Counted from the first letter of the stretch, positions 1 through 6,540 are shown. The stretch: DNA of 7,678 bases from an uncultured Bacillota bacterium (GCA_937874815.1 CALNBW010000057.1:1-7678); one strand, 5' to 3'. The notes: generated by a model not told the origin, from the letters alone. Made by a program: numbers and translations.

Positions 1-1007
1 TATGGTATCCGTTTTATATCAACGCCAGCAATCCCGATGAGAATGGGTTGTACGAGATAGATGTTGAGCCACATGATGGGTGGCTAGAGTTGTATCCTTT
101 GAAGTCTCAAGGGATAGATACCGTGTGGCGTTGGGGCAAACCAAAATCTATCGAAAATCTAAACATCAACATTAAGGCAAAGCCGAAGCGTAACGGTGAC
201 TATATGATAGTTGAAAAGTATCGCGAAGCACGAAGGATGGCTCGTTCTGTATGGTGGGATAGAGATAGTAATACAGAAAAGGGCACTCTTTTGGTTAAGG
301 ACATGTTTCAAGGAAAGGTCTTTGACTATCCTAAACCCGTAGATATGATAATCCGGTTGGTGCAAATGGGAAGCAATGAGGAGGATTTAGTCCTCGACTT
401 CTTCTCCGGCTCTGCGACCACAGCCCATGCTGTCATGCAGCTAAACGCGGAGGATGGCGGTAACCGCAAGTTCATCATGGTACAGCTTCCTGAGGTAACG
501 GATAAGAAATCGGAAGCACATAAGGCGGGCTATCAGCATATCAGTGAGATTGGTAAGGAACACATCCGCCGTGCTAGCCCGTTGACTACGCAAGACCTCG
601 ACATCGGCTTCCGCGTGCTTAAACTCGATGATACCAATATGAATGATGTTTACTATGCGGCTGGTGACTACACGCAGGACATGCTGTTGCGACTGGAAGA
701 CAACATCAAGTCCGATCGTACGGATATGGATCTGCTATTTGGGTGCCTGCTCGATTGGGGCTTGCCGTTGTCTATGCCACATACCCATGAAGAAATAGAT
801 GGCTTTACTGTTCATACCTACAACGAGGGCGACCTGGTTGCTTGTTTCGAGGAGAAAATCAGCGAGAAGGCCATCCGCCAGATTGCCAATCGCAAACCCC
901 TGCGGGTTGTTTTCCGTGATAGCAGCTTTACTAGTTCGCCTGAGAAAATTAACGTGTTTGAGATATTCAAGTTGCTGGCACCGAACACAAAGGTGAGGGT
1001 GATATGA
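1..1007 (+). CDS. mod: Type III restriction-modification system DNA methyltransferase subunit (Mod), C-terminal part
   Basis: Site-specific DNA adenine methyltransferase of a type III R-M system, which also provides target recognition for the Mod-Res complex. The frame is already open at the left edge (first full codon at base 3, reading WYPFYINASNPDENG), so the N-terminus, including the expected DPPY catalytic motif, lies outside. A TTG at 48 is internal and not a start. Seen here: the FDYPKP segment (motif X-like) followed by DFFSGSATTAHAV at about 396-434, the AdoMet-binding motif I, then RKFIMVQLPE. Catalytic motif before motif I is the permuted beta-class order usual for type III Mod proteins. 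The C-terminal end (KPLRVVFRDSSF ... KVRVI) is also typical. The TGA stop overlaps an ATG (ATGA, 1004-1007) opening a mini-frame into res. Family assignment is firm; the recognition sequence cannot be read. Confidence 0.93.
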   Translation, partial: WYPFYINASNPDENGLYEIDVEPHDGWLELYPLKSQGIDTVWRWGKPKSIENLNINIKAKPKRNGDYMIVEKYREARRMARSVWWDRDSNTEKGTLLVKDMFQGKVFDYPKPVDMIIRLVQMGSNEEDLVLDFFSGSATTAHAVMQLNAEDGGNRKFIMVQLPEVTDKKSEAHKAGYQHISEIGKEHIRRASPLTTQDLDIGFRVLKLDDTNMNDVYYAAGDYTQDMLLRLEDNIKSDRTDMDLLFGCLLDWGLPLSMPHTHEEIDGFTVHTYNEGDLVACFEEKISEKAIRQIANRKPLRVVFRDSSFTSSPEKINVFEIFKLLAPNTKVRVI

Positions 1008-1057
1008 TGTTTGAGAACCTCCCTATATTAGCGGTAATTGGAGGTGGCGCTGAATGA
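1004..1057 (+). CDS. 17-codon mini-frame linking mod and res
   Basis: The 46-nt gap between mod and res is entirely spanned by an open frame reading MMFENLPILAVIGGGAE. Its ATG overlaps the mod stop as ATGA (1004-1007), and its TGA stop overlaps the res start as ATGA (1054-1057). A purine-rich AGGTGAGGG at 991-999 lies upstream of its start and could serve as ribosome binding site. The res Shine-Dalgarno (GGAGGTG, 1040-1046) lies inside it. Geometry is seen directly; that it is translated and couples res translation to mod is inference. The peptide matches nothing I recognise, and it may be only a coupling leader, a gene remnant or chance. Confidence 0.3.
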   Translation: MMFENLPILAVIGGGAE

Positions 1058-4000
1058 AACTGCAGTTCAGGCATCAGGCTTTTCAAGCGGACGCTGCCAA
1101 GGCAGTTTGCGACGTGTTTGCAGGCCAACCGTTCCGTACCCCGACCTATATGATGGACTCCGGCTTGGGGCAGCTTCCTCTGTCACGGGCAGATGATTTC
1201 ACCGGCTTTAGCAACGCCCCTATCGTCGTCTCGGACGACAAGATACTGGAGCATATTCGCGCAATACAACGGGCTAGCGGCATTAAACCGTCAGATTCCC
1301 TTGTTGGGCGATACAACCTTACTATTGAGATGGAAACAGGCGTTGGTAAAACGTACACCTATATCAAGACGATGTACGAACTGAACAAAAGGTACGGGTG
1401 GAGCAAATTCATCATTGTTGTGCCGAGTGTCGCTATCCGCGAGGGCGTATATAAGTCCTTTCAGATGACAGAAGAGCACTTCTCTGAGGATTACGGCAAG
1501 AAAATCCGCTATTTTATTTATAACTCGGCCCAGTTGACCGAAATTGACCGTTTCGCCTCGGATAGCAATATCAACGTCATGATTATTAATAGCCAAGCAT
1601 TCAATGCCAGGGGTAAGAATGCGCGGCGTATCTATATGAAACTAGACGAATTCCGTTCACGCAGGCCGATTGATATTCTGGCAAAGACGAATCCTATTTT
1701 GATTATCGACGAACCTCAATCGGTAGAGGGAGCAGCAACCAAAGAACGGCTAAAAGGGTTTGCGCCCATGGTCACGCTTCGTTATTCGGCAACCCATAAG
1801 GCTGACAGTATGTACAATATGATTTACCGCCTTGACGCACTAGAAGCCTACAACAAACGGTTGGTTAAGAAAATTGCCGTGAAAGGTATATCCGTTTCAG
1901 GCAGCACCGCTACGGAGGGATATGTTTATGTGCAGAGCATAAATCTTTCCAAGGGTAATCCAACTGCTACAATCGAGTTCGATATCAAACGAGGCACAAG
2001 CGTCCGTAAGACGTCGCGAGTGGTAACAGAAAGGTACAATTTGTACCCAAACTCTGGGGAGCTTGCCCAGTATAAGGACGGCTATACGGTCGCGAGAATT
2101 GACGGCAGGGATTCTTCTGTCGAGTTTACGAACGGGATGAAGCTCTTCGCGGGGGATGTTATTGGAGCGGTCAGTGAAGAGCACCTGCGGCGCATCCAAA
2201 TCAGAGAAACAATCCTTTCTCATATCGAACGCGAGCGGCAGCTGTTCTCTAAGGGCATTAAGGTTCTGTCGCTGTTTTTCATCGATGAGGTCGCCAAATA
2301 CAAGCAGTATGATGCGGCCGGTAATGCTCAGGGCGGCATTTATGCTAAAATCTTCGAGGAGGAATACACGACTATTGTTGGCAACATGCAACTTGCGCTA
2401 ACCGATCCCCAGGGGTATCTTGAGTACCTTGATGGTATAGATGCTGAACGCACACACGCTGGCTATTTCTCAATTGACAAAAGAAGTGGCCGCCTGATTG
2501 ATAGTACACTTGGCGATAGAAAAGAGCGCACATCTGATGACGTTGACGCTTATGATCTGATTATGAAGGACAAGGAGCGCTTGCTTGATAGGCGTGAGCC
2601 AGTGAGGTTTATCTTTAGTCATTCAGCTCTCCGCGAAGGTTGGGATAATCCGAACGTGTTCCAGATTTGTACGTTAAAACAAAGCGGGAGCGACGTGCGC
2701 AAGAGGCAGGAGGTAGGGCGCGGGTTACGGCTTGCTGTTAACCAGAACGGCGAAAGAATGGACGAGAACATGCTAAGCCGCTCGGAAATCCATAATGTTA
2801 ACGTACTAACGGTCATAGCTAACGAAAGCTACGACAGCTTTGCTAAGGGATTGCAGAGTGAGATCGCTGAGGCGGTCGCCTATCGGCCGCATAAGGTTGA
2901 TGAGGAACTGTTTGTGGAGAAGTTTGGCGAGGACATTGCCAACGTTATTTATGAGAGGCTCATTAAGGACGATTATGTCGCGCGGGGAATGCTAACCGAA
3001 AAGTATTACGAAGATAAAAAGAATGGGTCGGTAGCCCTGCCTGAAGAAGTGGCCGCCCGAGCTGCCGACGTTATCGCCGTATTGGATTCCGTTTACGATC
3101 CGACTGCTAACGCCCCGGATGATGCACGCAAGAACACTGTTGAGGTAACCCTAGACAGGGGCAAATTGGATAGCAAGGCTTTCCAGGAGCTCTGGTCGCG
3201 AATCAAAGGTAAGAGTTATTATGTGGTCGATTTTGATGAAGATGAGTTGGTAGGCAAGTCTATCGATGCCCTTAACGCTCGACTGCGCGTTTCCAAGGTG
3301 TATTTAAAAGTAGAAACAGGAGAGCAGGCGCACAAGATCGAGTCTAAGGCACAGCTTGAGGCTGGAGAAGCCTTTGTTCGTAAGGACACGGTGCGAGAGG
3401 ATGCTGCATCTTATATGCAGCTAAATGCCAATCCGTTGGTGCGCTATGATCTTATTGGCAAACTAGTGGACGGAACAGGATTGACGCGTAAGGCTGTTAC
3501 CAAGATTATGGTCGGTCTCCAGAAAGCCGTCTTCAGCCAGTTCAGTAGTAACCCAGAAGAGTTCATAATCCGTGCATCTAATATTATCAATGAGCAGAAG
3601 GCTACTACTATTATTGAACACATCACCTATGACAAACTGACTGCTGTCCATAACACGGAAATATTCACAGAGCCTGATCTCAAGAAAGGAAGACTCGGTG
3701 TGAGTGCTATGGAAGCAAACCGGCATCTCTATGACTATGTTATATACGATTCCGACAAGGAGCGTGACCTGGCCATAGAGCTGGAAGCGCACAGCCAAGA
3801 GGTCGAGGTTTATGTCAAGCTTCCGCGCGGATTCTATATTGACACGCCGTTAGGTAAATACAACCCCGACTGGGCCATAGCGTTTTATGAAGGCAAGGTT
3901 AAGCACATCTATTTCGTCGCAGAGACTAAAGGCGATATGTCCACCCTAGAACTTACTAAAATAGCGCAAGCCAAAGCCCACTGCGCCCGTGAGCATTTTC

Positions 4001-4077
4001 GTGCTATCAGTGGGGACAGCGTCGTCTATGATGTGGTAGATAGCTATGATAGGCTGTGGGATTTGGTAAGGGGATAA
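1054..4077 (+). CDS. res: Type III restriction-modification system restriction/translocase subunit (Res)
   Basis: ATP-dependent motor and endonuclease subunit; it works in the cytoplasm with Mod to cut unmodified foreign DNA. The 1007-aa length fits full-size Res. Superfamily 2 motor motifs appear in order: Walker A METGVGKT (residues 93-100), motif Ia-like IIVVPSVAIREG (120-131), Walker B LIIDEPQ with D219-E220 (a DEPQ variant of the DEAD box), motif III RYSATH (243-248), motif V ALREGWDNPNV (525-535) and motif VI QEVGRGLRL (552-560). The C-terminus has a PD-ExK nuclease signature: P938-D939, then AETKG with E957 and K959. All key residues are present, so the enzyme looks intact. The ATG has GGAGGTG seven bases upstream. 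The adjacent mod (46-nt gap, bridged by a mini-frame) implies one transcript. I see no frameshift. Confidence 0.96.
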   Translation: MKLQFRHQAFQADAAKAVCDVFAGQPFRTPTYMMDSGLGQLPLSRADDFTGFSNAPIVVSDDKILEHIRAIQRASGIKPSDSLVGRYNLTIEMETGVGKTYTYIKTMYELNKRYGWSKFIIVVPSVAIREGVYKSFQMTEEHFSEDYGKKIRYFIYNSAQLTEIDRFASDSNINVMIINSQAFNARGKNARRIYMKLDEFRSRRPIDILAKTNPILIIDEPQSVEGAATKERLKGFAPMVTLRYSATHKADSMYNMIYRLDALEAYNKRLVKKIAVKGISVSGSTATEGYVYVQSINLSKGNPTATIEFDIKRGTSVRKTSRVVTERYNLYPNSGELAQYKDGYTVARIDGRDSSVEFTNGMKLFAGDVIGAVSEEHLRRIQIRETILSHIERERQLFSKGIKVLSLFFIDEVAKYKQYDAAGNAQGGIYAKIFEEEYTTIVGNMQLALTDPQGYLEYLDGIDAERTHAGYFSIDKRSGRLIDSTLGDRKERTSDDVDAYDLIMKDKERLLDRREPVRFIFSHSALREGWDNPNVFQICTLKQSGSDVRKRQEVGRGLRLAVNQNGERMDENMLSRSEIHNVNVLTVIANESYDSFAKGLQSEIAEAVAYRPHKVDEELFVEKFGEDIANVIYERLIKDDYVARGMLTEKYYEDKKNGSVALPEEVAARAADVIAVLDSVYDPTANAPDDARKNTVEVTLDRGKLDSKAFQELWSRIKGKSYYVVDFDEDELVGKSIDALNARLRVSKVYLKVETGEQAHKIESKAQLEAGEAFVRKDTVREDAASYMQLNANPLVRYDLIGKLVDGTGLTRKAVTKIMVGLQKAVFSQFSSNPEEFIIRASNIINEQKATTIIEHITYDKLTAVHNTEIFTEPDLKKGRLGVSAMEANRHLYDYVIYDSDKERDLAIELEAHSQEVEVYVKLPRGFYIDTPLGKYNPDWAIAFYEGKVKHIYFVAETKGDMSTLELTKIAQAKAHCAREHFRAISGDSVVYDVVDSYDRLWDLVRG

Positions 4078-4215
4078 AAAGCCGATCTACTCAAACGCAG
4101 CCAGTAAACGAACCTAGACAACGAGGATCAGTCAGCGTTGGGCTATACGGCTGACCGGCTACGAGTCAAATCAGCCAGAACTTGCAGCCCCAAAAGAAAG
4201 GGAAGGATGGGGAAA

Positions 4216-4689
4216 ATGTCTCTCGTGAAGCCACTCTGGACTCAAGCAGATATACTAATTTCTGAGGATGAAGCATTGATGGCCTTATTCGGAGATTATC
4301 CTGAAAACCTGCGCGTTGCGGCTAGCTTGTATGACTGGATAAAAGAAGCACTGCCTTTCCGTTGCGGAGTCCGATTAGGAAAAGACAGGATAACTTTCCT
4401 GGTTGGAAATTATCGTCCTGCTGCCATCAAGAAGCAGGGAGCGAAGGTGCGCTTGGATGCTGTTTTCTCGAACATATTACCTGAAGGATTCGCGAAAGCC
4501 AGTGAGGTGTGGCGGACTGTCGACAGTACCATTGAGGGCTTTGCTGTGTTGGATGACAAAGTCCCGTTTCTTTCGGAGGAAGACATACAAAGTTTTGCTA
4601 ATGCCTGCAGGAGAATGCAGGGGGTCGCCGCAACAAGTAGGAGACACGAATGTAACGTCCTTGCTGTTTGGCCGGAGGGGAAAGAATGA
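4216..4689 (+). CDS. Hypothetical protein downstream of the type III R-M genes (157 aa)
   Basis: I do not recognise this protein. The frame is open from a TTG at 4138, but the coding-like part begins at M27 of that frame (ATG 4216, preceded by AAGGATGGGG); ATG 4207 is the alternative. The first 23 codons of the longer version are basic and of poor quality, and no Shine-Dalgarno precedes the TTG. The predicted soluble, mixed alpha/beta product has no membrane segment or signal peptide. A helix-like LYDWIKEAL is followed by short beta-like stretches (VRLGKDRITFLVG, KVRLDAVFS, IEGFAVLDD) and a C-terminal helix (EEDIQSFANACRRM). This order loosely recalls DUF5655-type domains, but the link is speculative. 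It lies 138 nt after res on the same strand and may be co-transcribed. A strong GGAGGGG just before its stop precedes an overlapping ATG (4686) whose frame ends after 14 codons. Confidence 0.6.
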   Translation: MSLVKPLWTQADILISEDEALMALFGDYPENLRVAASLYDWIKEALPFRCGVRLGKDRITFLVGNYRPAAIKKQGAKVRLDAVFSNILPEGFAKASEVWRTVDSTIEGFAVLDDKVPFLSEEDIQSFANACRRMQGVAATSRRHECNVLAVWPEGKE

Positions 4690-4875
4690 CTGGTCACGCG
4701 CTGCGAAAATGGCTGCCGGTTCCTCCTTAGGAACAGCTAGCTAGCAAATAGCTACACATCAGCTGGGGCTAGTGCTGACGTGCTTTGCACTACAGGAAAA
4801 GCTCCAAGTATAGCATCAGGATAAGCGCCAAGTCGAATCAGAAGATATACAGCTTGGAAAGGCCGGTATCAGAAA
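4690..4875. other. Intergenic stretch without a convincing gene; small hairpins
   Basis: About 190 nt between the hypothetical gene and the shared terminator. A frame beginning at ATG 4686, with GGAGGGG upstream, stops at 4728-4730 after MTGHALRKWLPVPP, so a former downstream gene may have decayed here. Two compact inverted repeats are visible: GTTCCT-CCTT-AGGAAC (4719-4734) and TAGTGC-N11-GCACTA (4770-4792). Neither is followed by a T-run, so they are not obvious terminators. AGCTAGCTAGC sits at 4736-4746. Nothing else is supported. Confidence 0.4.
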
Positions 4876-4920
4876 GACGGGGTTACTAACACAACTGTGT
4901 CAGTAACCCCGTCCTTTGTT
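4876..4920. terminator. Bidirectional intrinsic terminator between convergent transcription units
   Basis: GACGGGGTTACT (4876-4887) and AGTAACCCCGTC (4902-4913) form a perfect 12-bp stem. Inside it, after one mismatch, ACAC/GTGT add 4 bp around an AACT loop. On the + strand the stem is followed by CTTTGTTGT; on the - strand it is followed by TTTCT. It lies 187 nt after the + strand gene and 16 nt beyond the stop of the - strand RHH gene, so it can end both converging transcripts. The tails are short, so efficiency may differ between directions. Confidence 0.85.
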
Positions 4921-4929
4921 GTCATGCCC

Positions 4930-5118
4930 CTAATCATCCGGTCTATCTACACCCTCTGCAGCGCGACCTTTGGCTTTTCTCCTCTGGCGCACGCATTCAG
5001 TCAGCAGATATTCGATTTGCCCATTGATCGATCGAAAATCATCTGCGGCCCAGGCGGCAATTTGCTCATATAACTCTTGCGATAGGCGCAAAGGAATTTG
5101 CTTTCTGATCGTACTCAC
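4930..5118 (-). CDS. Arc-type ribbon-helix-helix DNA-binding protein (62 aa)
   Basis: Small putative transcription factor of the MetJ/Arc superfamily, which binds operators as dimers through an antiparallel beta ribbon. Residues 5-12 (RKQIPLRL) fit the DNA-contacting strand, followed by helix 1 (SQELYEQIAAWAADDF) and helix 2 (SINGQIEYLLTECVRQRR); the tail is basic, then acidic. Length is typical for a stand-alone RHH protein. The start is a GTG two bases after the TAG of the SPFH gene. AGAGG directly abuts the GTG, too close for a normal Shine-Dalgarno, so translation probably depends on coupling with the upstream gene. No ATG or other upstream start exists before an in-frame stop. A likely target is the inverted repeat overlapping the operon promoter (6154-6186), which would make the operon autoregulated; this is inference. 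An antitoxin role is possible but no toxin-like partner is adjacent. Confidence 0.85.
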   Translation of the reverse strand: MSTIRKQIPLRLSQELYEQIAAWAADDFRSINGQIEYLLTECVRQRRKAKGRAAEGVDRPDD

Positions 5119-5120
5119 CT

Positions 5121-6134
5121 CTAATAGAGGCTGCCACTATTTACAACAGGCTGGACATCCTTGCTGCCGCAGAGAATAACGAGCAGGTTAGATACCATAG
5201 CGGCCTTGCGCTCCTCATCTAGTCTTACGATATCGTTTTCGTTGAGCTTATCAAGCGCCATTTCCACCATACCTACGGCGCCATCGACGATCATCTTCCT
5301 AGCATCGATAATGGCGCTGGCTTGCTGCCGCTGTAACATGACTGCGGCAATTTCTGGAGCATAGGCCAGGTAGGTAATGCGGGCTTCCAGTATCTCCAGA
5401 CCTGCATCTGCTACTTTATTTTGGATCTCCTGGCGGATACGCTCGGCCACAACTCCGCTCGAGCCCCTCAGGCTGCCCTCGTCGGGTTCGCCGTCGCCAG
5501 TGGTATCGATCCCCGGGGCGATATCGTAGGGATAAATGCGGACGATATTCCTTACGGCGCTGTCGCACTGCAAAGAAAGATATTCTTTGAAGTTGTCGAC
5601 ATTGAACACTGCTTTGACAGTATCGTTGACTCGCCACATGACGGCAATAGCGATCTCCACGGGGTTACCTAAAACATCGTTTACCTTCTGCCTACTGTTA
5701 TTTAGGGTCATTACTTTTAGAGAGATTTTCTTGCTCCCCTCTTTGGTCTGAACCACATTGCCACCTGCCGCTACCATCTTGGAGCCAGTGTCTACATCGG
5801 CACTTTGCCCAAGACGCGTCCCAGCAGCGGGGTCAATTGCCGTGGCAAAAGGATTAACAAAGTAGAAACCCGCCTGCTTCAGCGTCCCGATATATGTTCC
5901 AAAGAGCGTGAGCACCAGGGCCTCTTGAGGCCGTATTACCTTCAGTCCAAAGAAAAGGATTGTACCGCCTATTACCAACAGAACCCCCGTAGCTATAGGC
6001 AGGGCACCTATGGCACCGTAGGTCTCGCTAAGGATAGCTCCCAGCACAATGAAGCCTATGCCTAACGGGTACAGCAAAATAGAGAGAACCAACATGGGCA
6101 TACCGGGCCTTGCTTGCAGAGATTTTTCTTGCAC
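5121..6134 (-). CDS. SPFH/band-7 domain membrane protein (337 aa)
   Basis: Member of the stomatin/prohibitin/flotillin/HflK-C superfamily; such proteins form oligomeric membrane scaffolds, often linked to membrane organisation or protease control. The specific role is unknown. The N-terminus has two hydrophobic segments (about residues 14-36 and 42-64, MLVLSILLYPLGIG and GVLLVIGGTILFFG), then the band-7 domain from about 70 (PQEALVLTLFGTYIGTLKQAGFYFVNPF) with the typical VEIAIAVMWRVNDTVKAVFNV core. A helical region follows (AERIRQEIQNKVADAGLEI, YLAYAPEIAAVMLQRQQASAI). An acidic loop with DTTGDGEPDE lies within the domain just before SLRGSS. The start is chosen at GTG 6134 because AAAGGAG lies eight bases upstream and the promoter predicts a transcript starting near 6164. 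A TTG at 6158 would add eight residues but has no Shine-Dalgarno and would leave almost no leader. It is first in a two-gene operon with the RHH gene. Confidence 0.9.
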   Translation of the reverse strand: MQEKSLQARPGMPMLVLSILLYPLGIGFIVLGAILSETYGAIGALPIATGVLLVIGGTILFFGLKVIRPQEALVLTLFGTYIGTLKQAGFYFVNPFATAIDPAAGTRLGQSADVDTGSKMVAAGGNVVQTKEGSKKISLKVMTLNNSRQKVNDVLGNPVEIAIAVMWRVNDTVKAVFNVDNFKEYLSLQCDSAVRNIVRIYPYDIAPGIDTTGDGEPDEGSLRGSSGVVAERIRQEIQNKVADAGLEILEARITYLAYAPEIAAVMLQRQQASAIIDARKMIVDGAVGMVEMALDKLNENDIVRLDEERKAAMVSNLLVILCGSKDVQPVVNSGSLY

Positions 6135-6142
6135 AGTTACCA

Positions 6143-6147
6143 CTCCT
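6143..6147 (-). promoter_or_regulatory. Ribosome binding site deciding the SPFH start
   Basis: On the - strand AGGAG (within AAAGGAGTGG) lies eight bases before GTG 6134 and inside the reading frame that a TTG start at 6158 would use. This placement favours the GTG. Confidence 0.75.
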
Positions 6148-6153
6148 TTATGT

Positions 6154-6186
6154 ATCAATGTGATATCATCACTATATCACCATGAT
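6154..6186. promoter_or_regulatory. Inverted-repeat operator overlapping the SPFH-RHH promoter
   Basis: GTGATAT (6160-6166) and ATATCAC (6174-6180) form a perfect 7-bp inverted repeat around a 7-base centre. Outer ATCA (6154-6157) and TGAT (6183-6186) extend the symmetry on the same axis after two mismatched positions. It covers the -10 element and the expected start site, so a bound protein would block transcription. The RHH protein of the same operon is the natural candidate repressor; that pairing is inferred. Confidence 0.6.
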
Positions 6187-6199
6187 GGCAGTGTTGCAA
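6171..6199 (-). promoter_or_regulatory. Sigma-A-type promoter of the SPFH-RHH operon
   Basis: Read on the - strand: -35 TTGCAA (6194-6199, 4/6 to consensus), a 17-bp spacer, and -10 TATAGT (6171-6176, 5/6). Transcription would start near 6164, giving a leader of about 30 nt to the GTG at 6134. The spacing is ideal and the position fits the gene. Confidence 0.7.
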
Positions 6200-6355
6200 G
6201 TGTTTGGACGTAGAATTGCCAGCAGGTCTTTCGACCCGCGTATCATGCTGAATATGGCTAATTGGTAGTCAGGTAGCCCTGTCCATGATGCCTGTTGCCT
6301 AGTGCCGGCTAATGAAAGAGGGCTTTTTTGCCTATTCCAAAATAAGGCTAGCGCC

Positions 6356-6367
6356 GCATGTACATGC
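6356..6367. promoter_or_regulatory. Perfect 12-bp palindrome GCATGTACATGC, possible operator
   Basis: GCATGT/ACATGC is a perfect palindrome without spacer, 180 bp before the protease start. A TATGAT at 6381-6386 just downstream could be a -10 element, but its -35 is poor. Size and position suit a dimeric regulator site; no regulator is identified, and chance is possible. Confidence 0.3.
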
Positions 6368-6390
6368 TATTTCTTTCCTATATGATGAAG

Positions 6391-6540
6391 GCGGTGGGGT
6401 AGCATGTTGACTCCCTATCAGGCGCTACCGCAAACTGGGAACGAAAAAGAAGGGAGGGGGTAGCCGAGTCGCTTGTCGACAGCCACAAATTCGCCTTGCT
6501 GGGGGCCGCAACCATCTGCAAAAATAAATAAAGGGAGGAT
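6391..6540 (+). promoter_or_regulatory. Candidate structured 5' leader with mutually exclusive pairings and a decoy Shine-Dalgarno
   Basis: GCTACC (6424-6429) can pair with GGTAGC at 6398-6403 or with the identical GGTAGC at 6459-6464, both inside GGGGTAGC repeats. CTCCCT (6411-6416) can pair with AGGGAG at 6451-6456 or with AGGGAG at 6532-6537, which is the protease Shine-Dalgarno; both copies lie in an identical AAGGGAGG. The first alternatives interleave as an H-type pseudoknot (6398-6403/6424-6429 and 6411-6416/6451-6456). A further hairpin GTCG-CTTGT-CGAC sits at 6468-6480. The layout suggests control of ribosome access. I could not match it to a known riboswitch class, and folding energies were not computed. 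Confidence 0.4.

Noticed and set aside
48..50. TTG at 48 as the start of the methyltransferase
   Set aside because: The frame is open to the left edge and the upstream residues (WYPFYINASNPDENG) are typical Mod sequence, so the TTG is internal.
1897..2391. 164-codon open frame on the - strand inside res
   Set aside because: It lies antisense within the continuous Res motor frame, has no recognisable domain, and Res is strongly supported on the other strand.
4131..4155. GTCAGC-N13-GCTGAC as terminator after res
   Set aside because: The stem is only 6 bp with a 13-base loop and no T-run follows.
4138..4215. N-terminal extension of the hypothetical gene from TTG 4138
   Set aside because: No ribosome binding site precedes it and the extra residues are basic and of low coding quality; ATG 4216 has a better site.
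4930..5118. RHH protein as antitoxin of a toxin-antitoxin pair
   Set aside because: The only partner gene encodes an SPFH membrane protein; no toxin-sized gene is adjacent.
6156..6158. TTG at 6158 as start of the SPFH protein
   Set aside because: It lacks a Shine-Dalgarno and lies almost at the predicted transcription start, while GTG 6134 has AAAGGAG at good spacing.
6391..6511. Known riboswitch classes (c-di-GMP-I/II, c-di-AMP, cobalamin, NiCo, manganese)
   Set aside because: Short look-alikes such as CCGCAAACTGGGAACG and GGTAGCCGAG occur, but the order of conserved blocks and the overall lengths do not fit any of these from memory.
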